The notes beneath the pieces were generated by a model. The model was not told the origin of the DNA and made no database searches. It saw only the letters and a list, made by a program, of their open reading frames with translations. The position numbers and the translations under genes were made by a program. Source: Undaria pinnatifida (taxonomy: Eukaryota > Sar > Phaeophyceae > Laminariales > Alariaceae). Taken from it: 64,000 bases of DNA. Where the stretch lies: positions 6,654,994-6,718,993 of the forward strand of contig JABAKD010000019.1 in assembly GCA_012845835.1 (NCBI GenBank), given 5' to 3'. Within the stretch, counting starts at the first letter, position 1. Every line of letters starts with the position of its first letter. Below, one piece after another: positions 47,801 through 59,800 of the stretch.

Positions 47801-50800
47801 CTTGCACATATATCTAGTCGACCGGTAACTGGAACCTTTTATAATCTCTGTCATAGGCAAGCACGCTGGGTTAGCGCCACCCAACGCGCGTTCGTGTATC
47901 ATGGCGGTGACTGGAAACGTGTTCACCCTCTGGTACATGCGAACGTGCTCCACTTCAACTACGAAACGTTTCCGTAGCAGTGGGAGAGGGGCAAACCTTA
48001 CACCAATACCCTGCGCGATGCATGCTAAAATCGAGGTGGACATGATTTTTCGGAGGCTCCGTCCTCGCTTGAGAAGCTCTTCGTACATAAATGTCGTACG
48101 CTTAACCCGGTGGTCAACCCTACGGCCTAGCCATACAACGAAGAGCCTTGTGAACCACAACTATTGTATTCCGACCAACCCCATGGACTAGCCAAATAAC
48201 GAAAAGCCTTGTAAACCACAACGATGGAGTTCCAACGATATTACATAGTTCCTCGGTTTAGCAGCCCCCGTCAGTCAGACATGAGTTTGCCAAAAATTGC
48301 TAGCCCTATCTTAGCACGCGTCCCGCTCTACTTTTTTTTACTCGGAAGCACGGCTCACCCTCGCTTCTCTCCAGGTCCCACGGACTGCCAAGGGCACCAC
48401 TCGGCACCTTTCTGTCGGAAGTAGACCCGATGGTTGGGATCAACATTCTCCACGACGTATGGTACCTGACGAGAACACAAAACGTTGAGCGTATAGCTGT
48501 TGTTGGTGTTTTCACATTACCTCATCGCCATAATCTAGTATTTGGTCACAGGACAGGCGCCAAAACTCAGGAGCGGAAGAACACCTCAGGAAAAACAAAA
48601 CAAAGCCATACGACGGGCAACAAAAAAACGGAAGAACAGTAGTGAGAGAAAAAATGATGAGGCTCTCCCCAACTAGAAACCAGCGCTTGTAGATACTTTC
48701 TCGCAGCTGTGTGCGTTGGTGGGAGGCACAAAAGTCAAGAACGAATGTTTATTGTTTATCGCGATTTTGGGATATTCCGGTCTTTGGATGCGGCACGGGG
48801 CATAGAGATTCGGGCGCGCGAGGCTGGAAAGGAGCGCCTATTTTATTGGCGCCGTCGTGATGCAGAAACTCGTTTCGCTCGTAAACATATTTACCTGAGC
48901 AGGGTCCAGCTGCCGAACCACGACCACAATGGAGGCGGCAAGAGGGCGCAGCTCCACACGGAGCATCATCTCCTGCTCCTGCATCTACAAGGCAAGTGCA
49001 CACGGAACGGTGGGGGGCAAGGTTAGCGTAGCCACGGCACCACCAGCGTTGGGGTCTGGCTAAAGCACGCAGTACTGCTGAGAACATGACGTTTACGCAT
49101 AAGTATCGGCACAGCCTTAAAAACTATCGGATATACAGCAGCACATGCTTCTGCATCTACAAAGACAGAAAGGAACACACGGAAGGAGACGTGGAAGGGC
49201 AGAGGCAAACTCGCAACGGCACCGTCAGCATCAGCATCCCTCTAACGTAGTACTGCTGAGATAACATCCAGGTATAAAAATCGGCACCGCCTTTCACCGA
49301 TCGGGTTTAACCTGATTGGGACCCCGGTACATCGACCTTGCCATCGAGGGGTGCGGTCTGACCAAACTTTCATAGGAAGAGCGTGCAGCAGACCGAGCAC
49401 CATCATCACTCTGCGCGCGTGTCGACACATCTACCACTTCGGACACAGCCCCTACTCCAGCAGCCGGGTCTCCTTCGTGTGGCCGATGCTGCAATCGCAC
49501 CTATTTGCAACAATATTTCCTCTCTTGAAGTCCCACGGGGGCTATGTAACACAGCACGAATGCTCCGAAAAACGCCCCCCTACGATAAGCGAATCCTTAC
49601 GATCATCATACCTGAGCGGGCTCATCATGCCCATCCCCCTCGGTACCGCTAGCTCCGCCACCGCCGGCGCCACCACCAATACTAGTATCCTCATCACCCG
49701 CGTCTTCGTCCTCCGTGTCTTCATCCTCATCGCTCCGCCCGCCACCCTCGCTGAAAAATACACCGCCGACATTCCCGATTTTTGGTGACATTCCTCTCCT
49801 CATTCCTCTCCGTTCGACCACCGTTCCGAGCGGTCGCGTGGCATCAGCACCACCGCCCCCCCCGGGCTCCACACCCATGTCGTCTTTCCAAGACTGCGGC
49901 TTGTCGTTTCGGTACGAAAAATCACGAAGAGGCGGAATTAGAGTAATTCCTAACGAACGCAAAATAAATGCGGTTCATCATTTTTAAAAGTCACGATTCG
50001 TGGTCTTTATAACTTGGCGCTTGTCATGTTTTCGGGAAACAAACAACACGCGTTCTGTGTCGCGAATCATTAATAAAATTGTACGGAATAGAAAATAAAG
50101 AATGTAAACACGTGTATAACGATTCGTGTCAAATATCGCGATTCGCGAAAATGTCACGAGTTGTCTTGTCACGATTGATGACATTTCGTTAGTTCGGTAG
50201 GAACGACCCTCAGTCCGACTTTGACACGATAGGGTAGCCCACAATGGCTACGTCTGCAAGTATATTTCATTCCCAGGTATGGTCATCACGGTTGAGCGCG
50301 CAACCAACGCGGGGGGTTATTCCGGGCCAGACCCTTCTGCTTGCTGGCAGGAGGCTTCATCCAATCAAAAGCATACATTGAGTGGTCGTTCGGGGTAGGA
50401 GCCTCATTTAGTCAAATACATTAAATGATCGACCGCACGCAGCGTAAAAAAAATACCACAGGGCTACATGCATACTTCTATTCATTTACTGTTCTCGGTT
50501 ACCTGCGGGAATAGTAGAGTTTGCGAGGAAAAGTACGCAAACAATATACATAACACCTGGTGATACTGCCTAACGACGAGCAATACCTGTGACCACGGCT
50601 TATCCACAAAGTCGGTGAGGGTTAAAAAATCCACGAGTTGACCCGAAAATTAACGATACTGAAGAAAATCAAACTACCAGCGGAAAAAAAATAAACAAAT
50701 AAACGTCGCTTAGGGTGAAAAAAAACACTGCAAGTTGATCTGAAAAGTAGCAATGATGAAAAAAAAAAAATGAAAGTGAAACAAATAGACTAAGAAAGGG

Positions 50801-53800
50801 GAGTCAGTCCTCGCTTACCAAGCCTCCCCTGTTAAAGCGTAGAGAGTCTCCCCTCGCGCTGAGCGTTCCGTGCAGCGACTCGTCGTTGTTGTGCCCAGCG
50901 AGATTATCCCACCCGTGGAAGGTGTCCGTCGCGTTCGGGTGATAGGTTGGCCGATCCGTTTTCTTGCGCAAAGCCTACACGGGTGAAAGGTCAACGACGG
51001 CGGCGGGTCGAGACTAAGCAGGCAAGGCCGGGGGATTGAGAAAGGCATCCGCAGTTCAATTCGTGTTGTTGTTCTCACATGAACTCATCGCCATATTGGT
51101 CACGAGACAGAGGCTCCAGCAACTATGGAATGGAAGAGTACCTTGGGATCTTCTTCTAAGGTCGTACGTTGGCTAGGCCGCGACGTCCACTACTTGGATG
51201 TCAACTTTTCCCACAGTGCCGCGTGGTTCAGCTGACCAGGCCCAACTTGACGACGGCCGTCAACTCGTAGCATCCAGTCACAGCACTCGATATTACTGTA
51301 AGTAGTGTTGGGCATCTCGATGTTTTCGATACAGCAGTGGTCCCTCTATGGTGCCGTTATGTGCCTGCCAAAAATACCGGCACTATAGCGGCAACCGGCA
51401 CTACTCCGCATACTGGCACTACTGGTTATTCCCATCTGTGCCAAGCGATTTCAAAGGCACTATAGCGAGCAACGGGGACTACTCAATCGGCACTGTAGAG
51501 GGACATCCACTGTGTATCGGAATATCGAACACCCTACGGTGGGACTACCCACGACCGTCCCCACCGTACCTTCATGCGAAGCAAGCGGTACCGCTCCTCC
51601 ATGGTGCGGAAGCGCAGCACCATGTACGGGGCTTCACGGAGACTGAACTTCATTCGCTGCATTATCTCGGCGAACGTCATGTCCTTCACGCTAACGTTGT
51701 TGATCGCTATCAGAGCATCTCCGACCTTTAGATTTGAACCGAGTAAGAAGGAACAAGACGTGGGTGGACAAGAGTGCAAACTGGTAAGCACATACCGGTA
51801 CATGATGTTGGACATCCCCGACCTCGGACAGGACCGAAAAAAAAAAGGGGGGGGGGCGGGGGGGGGGTGAGTTCAAGTTAGGAAGCACTACCACTCTGAA
51901 CGGACACGTAACCGGATAAGAGCGAAAATAAGGGGGGGGGATGAGAGTGGAAGTTGATAAGTGCATACCACTTCAAGTACCATATGAGAGAAAAATAAAA
52001 GGGTGGGGTGTACTCGATATTCATGCATAGCCGTAGTCCTATGACCATAGCTATTGGACCCTCGCATCCCTACAATGCCGGGACGGAGCATGTCGGGTTT
52101 TCACCGACCAGACACGCATTGCTTGCACCAAGCGCGAAGCGCCGTGAGGTGGTCGGCGAGTTGCATGAAGGGTGAGCTGCATCCTACTAAGAACCGCTTG
52201 TGAGGCGGACTTGCGTGCGGATGACAGCTTCAATGAGTTAATTTAATTTCCGGTATGGCCACTACAGAGCAACGGGAGTACTATGTAATTGCCTCGTGAA
52301 AAACAGGGGGGGGGGGGACCCGCAAGTTGATAAGCACATAACACTCTGGACAGAAATGTGAGGCCCGTTGGGTTCTTAACGCAAACGTAAGGATTTTCAT
52401 CCTCTGCATTATATAGGCGAACGGCAGGTTTGACGCTGATGTTATTGACCGCCGTCAGGCATCTCCGACTTAGGGATTGGACTGACCGAGAGCGAAAACA
52501 ACGTGGAGGAGGGAGTGTGTGTGGGGGGGTACTCATTCACGCATGGCCGTAGTCGCTTGAACCATAGACCCCCGCATCCCTAAGAAGCCGGGATGAAGCA
52601 CGTCGGGTTTTCATCGACCAGGCAGAGGAGGTGGGGGGGCACGAGAGTGCATGTTCACAAGCTCATACCGATACCAGGTGTGCAGCAGCAACGGAGAAGC
52701 CATAGAAGAGGGCAGGAAGGCAGGGGTGGGGGGACCACGGTGGTCTCGTACAGAGGGGTATAGGGTGTTCGCGCCATCACCAGAAAAACAATGCCACGCC
52801 ATGTAAGTGCTTACTTGAACGTCTGTGCTCTCGAAGGCGTAGCTGACTTTCTTGATCTCCTTGATCACGGCCTGCTTCCTGTACCAATCCGTCTCCAACC
52901 AGATGCCGACATCCTGTGAATGAAGGAATGAAGGAATGAATGAAGGAATTAACGAATGAACGAATGAACGAATGGATGAACGAACAAACGAATTGAATGA
53001 ACGGATGAATGCATATTTGCTTAAAAGTCAGCTTTTGAGTGAGAGCTATAAATAGAGGGGCTTCCTGTAGTAAGGAGCCTCAAAATGTTGAATTGCAACA
53101 GTACCCCTATTGCAACATGTGTCGCATCTCCTGTGCCCGGCATAAAAGCACGGCAGGCATATCAAGCAGCTTGCAAAGATGAGTATCGACCAATCGACCG
53201 GTCGAACTCACAGCTGACAAACTTGAAAAGGTACTGTAGCTCTCGCTTGGACCTCGCGCTGGTGGACATTTGTAACTATCGTCAACTGTGTGAATAGGTG
53301 GCGAGCAGGAAAGACCCAACCCAACCCAACCAAACCCAACGCAACAAAAGGGATTTGAGGTCGCAATTGGAGTCGTTCTCTTTCTGAGATTTCGGCCATC
53401 GGGTGGACATGACATATTGGGTACGCGGGACTGGAAAGTAGCCCCTATATGTTGGCGTCAACGCAAATTAGAAACTCGCCTTTTCGCTTTTAATAACTCT
53501 ATGAAACCCCACCTCCATGCTGGGTATTTCCACTTCGTACTCGGACGACCTCCTGGTGGAGATGTGTCGTAGCTTGCCGACATCCACCTGCCGTGTGAGG
53601 CGCAGCGTGTACTCCCCCACGCTGTCCACAGGAAACGACGAACTGAGGTTCCAACCCCCTTCCACCTGCATAGACGGGTCCATCGACGCAACGGTAACAG
53701 CAACAACGGCACACCAGCACATCATAGCGGGCGTGTATCACGTGATAACCCGTTGTACCGCCGTACCAGGCAGCAGGTACGTTATATCGGGGTGATACTA

Positions 53801-56800
53801 TGATAACCCATCGCAACAGTGTATGCCATGACGGGTGAGAACATAATAGCCCATTCTTGGGACGGGTTGAGTTTATGCATGGGTGACAGCAGTGACGGGG
53901 TACGATGTCGTAACGGGTGGACAGCGTGGTAACCCAGGGTATCGACGTTGATCGATGCATGGACGACAGCAGAAACAACACACCAGGTGCCACGCATGTC
54001 ATAGCGGGTGATAACGTGATAAATGCTGATGCTGTTTGTACATTAACTCATCATCGTCATTTTCTAGACCAGGGTCAGAGGACGTATTTCAATCGGTCCG
54101 GAGCGGCAAAAAAAAACTCACCATAAAAAACACAATAAAGAAACAAACCAATAAATCAATAAAACGATACACACAACCGAAGCAAGTCGTACGCACTACG
54201 TATAGTACTGTGTCAGACAACAGCATTACACCTTAACGCGAAGTTCCCTTTCGCCACCAGTCTGGGGCAGGTGAAACGGCTGCCCGCTGCCGGCCGGGAC
54301 TTCGGACACCCTCTCGGAACGTTGCCTGGATTTGCAATTGTTTTTGAGCGGACGGAGGTGGGTGAATTAAATCATAGGCGTAGAGAGAGTCAACACTCAA
54401 ACATCGGCATATCACGATCTAGATAATTTAGACCCTCAATGTTGTTTTGAGATGCTTAAATACAGATCAAATCCATCAGATATGTGCGCAAGAGCCGTTT
54501 TACGAAACAAATCACCAAGCAAACACGATCTAGATATTGCAGATGACATCATTCGAGAACGACATAGAGTGAATCATAAAAATGGGAATCCCTCATTCGT
54601 CCGATACGTGCAACATTTCACCTCAAGAGTCGGGTTTCTCTCCTGATTTATATCTCGCTTTAGGCAAAAAAAACACACGCAACCCCGGCCAAAACTGCAC
54701 GCCATCGTGAGGTTTCTTACGCACATTTACATTAGAAACTATTTCCAAATTTGCTTTAGAAATGCCCTGCACTCTTTACCGTGGCCAATATCTCCCACCT
54801 CGGACAGATCACGCCCTATATCATCTACAAATAGATCCCACATATGCCGTTATAGATTCTGTGCAGGATCTGTGTTGTCGAACTCACAGTTGACGTTGTT
54901 AAGAATAATTTTATAAAGAGAGAGTAAAGAAAAAAAGAGTACAGAGCTTACCCGGTAAAAATATGCTAGGTCATGCAAATTGTAAGACTCCTACCCGGCA
55001 ACACGAGCTAGACCATACCGATCTTGGCTGATAGATCCAGATAGTCAAGTTGGGATCGGTGATCCGTCCGACGAGTGCAATATTTACACAGTAATTACTT
55101 TCCAATACTCACCTTAGAGTCGAGTTTTGCTCGAGAACGATTGGCTGCTCAAGGCGGTTCACCACCAGGAGCCTCGGCCAGAACTGCACCACCTTCGTGA
55201 ATTGCCCCAAGCGCCCTGGAGGCACCACGATTGTAAACCCTAGCTCCACGGTTCCCATAGTTGGGTGGCGAACGCTCAGAACCTGACCCGGGTAATAACG
55301 TGCAGCACAAAGCACAATAAGCGTGTCGATCAGCATTCTGGCAATTTACCAGAAAGCCGAGTGAACTTTTACCACGAACCCGCGGCGCAGGATCGAGAAT
55401 TATCCTATTCACCAAAGCTTGGGGGAAATGATAATTCACTTCTCATTTGCAACGGGCAGTTAGTTGCCAGTAAAGCAGCGCGCTAAGATGTACGACCCGG
55501 GTGCTATCGCACAGCCCAAGCAAAACAAGCATGCCGCCAAGAATTTTCCAGTAAAACAGAACGATCATACGCCCCGGGAATCACGGCGTAGCACGAGCAA
55601 CAAGCAAGTATGACAACACATTTCTAAACAGAACGCCCAGCACCTTACACGAGGGTTCCCCGTTCAAACAAAGCTAGTCATAGCGCACTGGCGGAAAAGG
55701 GTGCGGTGGACACGAAACACTTCGTGCGGAAAATCTTTGTGGGGTGCTTTACGGGAAAAAAGTGTTATAGTACCTGATTGACGCCCACGGTGTCCATGCT
55801 GAAGGCCTTGCTCCACTCGCTGTCGTCAACCTGAGATGCCATTGCGGCAGCCGAAAAAAGTCAGATACACGTCACGCCCATCAGTCACGAGTAAACCTTA
55901 CACCTTTTAACATGTACTAATGATAGCATAATAATGATTCCACACTAATTCCAAGTAGCTGACGTGGGTCAAGTTTGGTGCGGCAAGTCAATTTGACCTC
56001 TCTCAAACCCGTGCTTACTCTTGCAAGGAGCTCTCTCAACCGTAGCCCCCGTTGTATATTATAGTTTCTTCTGATGCGCTTCTCACCTGAACGACGGCCT
56101 TGCGCTCGCCAAGGCCAAGCACACCCGCCTCCGAAAAGTTGAACATGTACGCCAATGATACCAGGTCCTTCAGACTCAAATTCTCTCTCAAGATCTTCTC
56201 CGGGTCCGAGGCCGACCATCCACCACCCTCGCCAACAACCGCGGTAGCACCCCCCGGCGCACCTGCGAACGAGCCTGTAGGTCGAGAAAATTCTCCCGGA
56301 ATATTCTCTCCCCTACCAAGGGTTTCACTTCCGCTTCCCCGCCGCCCACGGATACCCCCCGCATCTGCAACGCCTCCTTGGGTCGGTCCTTCGGCTAATC
56401 GGGAGTCTCCTCCTGTATGGTCCGCCGATTTCCGGTCTCTCATCCTGGCGGCCGCCGCCCCTGCTCCTGACGATAGCGTTGCTTGAGGCGAGCCTCGGGA
56501 AGCCCCGGACCATGGGGACGATGGCACGTAGCTATCCCCTTGGACAGGCGTGTTGAAGCAACTGCTGTGTTCGGAGTCCCTGAAGTTTATCGGAGGGCGG
56601 GCCGGATGTGGTAATCACGCGGGAGAGGAACTTCCGCTGAGACCTACGAGACCCCATGTTACTTCCATTCGTGTTTGTGTCCCCGCCCGGTCCCCTCTAC
56701 TACGTTCCCGCCCGGTGACGCAGGAGCCTTCATTTAGTTACATTCATATTGACTGCTAATCCGATGGTATGACCATGAGACTCCATGTGACTTCCCTTTC

Positions 56801-59800
56801 GCGTTTCCGCCCGGCTGGGTTAATACCGATTGTTTTGGTACGGTGAAGGTCACGAGACCCCATGTGACTTACCCCTTTTGGTGTTTCCGCCTGGTTACAC
56901 AGGAACTCTTCTCTCCTTCATGCGGTTAATTTCATGTAATTGACTATTACTCGCAGGGTAATGGGGTCGGGTGACTTCTCGCGGGCCGGGTCGGGTCAAG
57001 GTACACCTAACCCAACCCGACCTGACCCGACCCGTCATGTTTGAAGGCCCCCTGACCCGACCCCACCCGACCCGTGAGAATTCAAACACCTTCCGACCCG
57101 GCCCGACCCACGAGGTTTTCAGGGGTGGATTACGACCCGTGAAAAACCCTGGGTATTTGCTGGTAAGGCCACCGGAACCGACCACAGTTGCTGCTAGAAA
57201 GACCCCTACACACAAAAAAAAGCTGCAGACCCAAACACGCGTTTGACAAGCGTACATGTACGGCGTTCTTATAACGACGCGCCTGTAGCATATCTCGAGC
57301 GCGCGAACGAAATGAAGGAGGAGCGGTCTGAGGCTTTACCAGGCGTGGCACGCGAAACATACCGGTACGTCAAAAATAAAATAAAATCTACCTGGTGCGA
57401 GTTATTTTTGTGTGTTTTCGGATGTTTCGTTTTTACAATGCACGCCCCGAAAGAAAAAATGCGATTACTTGGGTTTCTCTGGCTCAGTCTGCGACCACAT
57501 TTGTATTTCCCTGGGATGAAGAATCAGAACGGATACTGGGTACGCCGGTGATGCCGTTGGGGACAAAGAACGGTTTCATGCCAAGACAACACATACGAGG
57601 GCGTCGATCCAACCCAAAGGTGAGCTGATGATGCCGTTGGGTACAACGAACGGTTTCATGCGAAGACAACACACACGAGGGCATCGATCCAACCCAACCC
57701 CAACCCTAACGCTAACCCTGACCAACTGCGTAGGTACCCTTACCTCATAGAAGGGCCGTCGTTGGCATAGATGGAGCGCTGACCGTCGCCCGCTTTGCCC
57801 ACTGTCCCAGCGGGCATGTGCTTATGGCCGTCCTGCCGGTACCTGTCGAACCGCGATAAAACATCGGTGTAAGGCAGGGGAGGTGCACGCAAACAGAGCG
57901 ACCTGAGCACTGCAAGCACGAGCCAACTCTAATTGAAAGTGTTTTGTCTCCGAAACGTACCTGGTTGATCAATTTCCATCAAGCGAGTAAGCGTAGTTTG
58001 ACTTTTGCCGGGAGAAGAGGTTTTTCACGTATCTGGCGTTACTCGGTTCGGGGGATGCAACAAAGACAAGACCATGACAACTCGGCCACCAGGGAAAAAA
58101 ATCGAACTGAAGATACATATTACCAGGTGGTAGGTACGAAGCAGTAGCGTGGACTATAACCATTTTGTCCAAGCTGTGGCAGGTCGAAAAGACTACGCCC
58201 TGCACATTTAGCCCATTAGAGCCAGTTCCAAATCACAAACTAGTACCTGAGACAGTCGTGCCACGCGTTGGCCATCCACACCAGTCCCAATTCTAACCCT
58301 AACCCCGGCCAACTGGCAAAGCTCACGGGACACAAGGTTAAATGAGGAACTGGTGTGTACTACAAAGCATTTCGTCAAAGGTGTGCCAAGCCGTAAACAC
58401 TACTACCATCATACGGAGGGTGGTTGTCAATATGGTAAGAACATTTTATAGAAATGTTTTAAAATATGCCAGCTTTGAGTTCGATCAATTTCGGGTCCAT
58501 AGGTCCATGCTCATCTTTCCGCAACGCGTGATACTCGGGTCGCGCATTTTTACAGATGGTGCATTACTTTTCAAAGATGTATGACTTCTCTGGACGGCGC
58601 CAGGGTGAACAGGACAATTTTAGCAAGGGCAATTTCGGTCCATATATAACCAGTATTGAGAGGGGCCAAAGCTTAAACCAATATGCCCACCTGGTATTTC
58701 GTTCAATGGCACTATCATGCGACCCGTACTAAGGGTGTTCCGTTCTTGTGTTAATAATGAAGCAGCGTTAATAACAGCGTGCTAATTTCATACAGCAACA
58801 AAGTGTTATCAACAGCAACAATGGCAGTAACAACACGTACATCACCCTAAGGTTACAGTAAACTGCTATTACTAATATACCATTTTTTTTTTTCTTTCAC
58901 ACACTTCTACTTTCCAGCTTCTGGACAAGCCGTGATCACAGGTGTCGTCCCTTCTCCCCCCCGGTTCTTGCCTTCAATTTTTATCGTGCATAGGGTTCAG
59001 CAATCCCACTGTTCGTCGTTTTTCATCGAGTGTTGCTAACTCACGCTCTCGCGCTTTCCGCAAGTCAATTTGTGCGCAAGAAAAAGCCCCCACGAACTTG
59101 TACGAGTATGCACTCGGGGTGATTCGAACTCACGAAACTGACATATGCCAGGCTCGAGGATAACCTCATACGCCACCGGGGCGACCATTAACACTATGTT
59201 AAACACATACAACAACAAACCATTATCAACAGCAAAAAGGCAATCATGCACTACCTCATTTCTCTCGCATTAAAACCTGACCATCAGACATTTATTAATA
59301 TCATCAACACGCAACACATCTAGTTCCAACACCAACACCACCCCACAACTATGGTTAGTAAACACAATGAAATCAAAACAATAAGTACTGTCAACAACAT
59401 ACATACCTAGCTCAATAAATCTGATGAAACAACACAGCATTAGCATCAATACGCAACACAACCACTGTAATTCCAACAGCAATACCACCCCACTGCTATG
59501 GATAGTACACACAATGAGGCCAGTTAATAAGAACACAGCAGTGGTACCTACCACACATCTAGCTCACAAAAAGGGGGGGGGGGGGAAACAGGTAATTTTG
59601 TACTTGCAGTATCATTCGCTACTGCATTACGCTGTTGTACAAGTTCTGTTATGTTGATTTGCGGTAGAATACCACTCACAGGGGATGAAAGAGCACGGAA
59701 TTGCGACACCCTTGGCATCCGGCACCAGCTTTAGAAGATCACACGTACCCGGTACACCACGAAATACATTTCCGAACTCGCTCTCTAGTTTTTGTAAGAA

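Noticed and set aside
47600-48160. 186-codon minus-strand frame between VPS13 exons w14 and w15
   Set aside because: It has no VPS13 motif, overlaps a tandem repeat, and including it would break the clean phase-2/phase-1 join that restores the conserved VWEEP motif.
250-58300. Telomere-like CCCTAA motifs at about 250, 645, 8850, 57700 and 58295
   Set aside because: Each is only one to three units long and embedded in unique sequence, so they are not evidence of a telomere or a fusion site.
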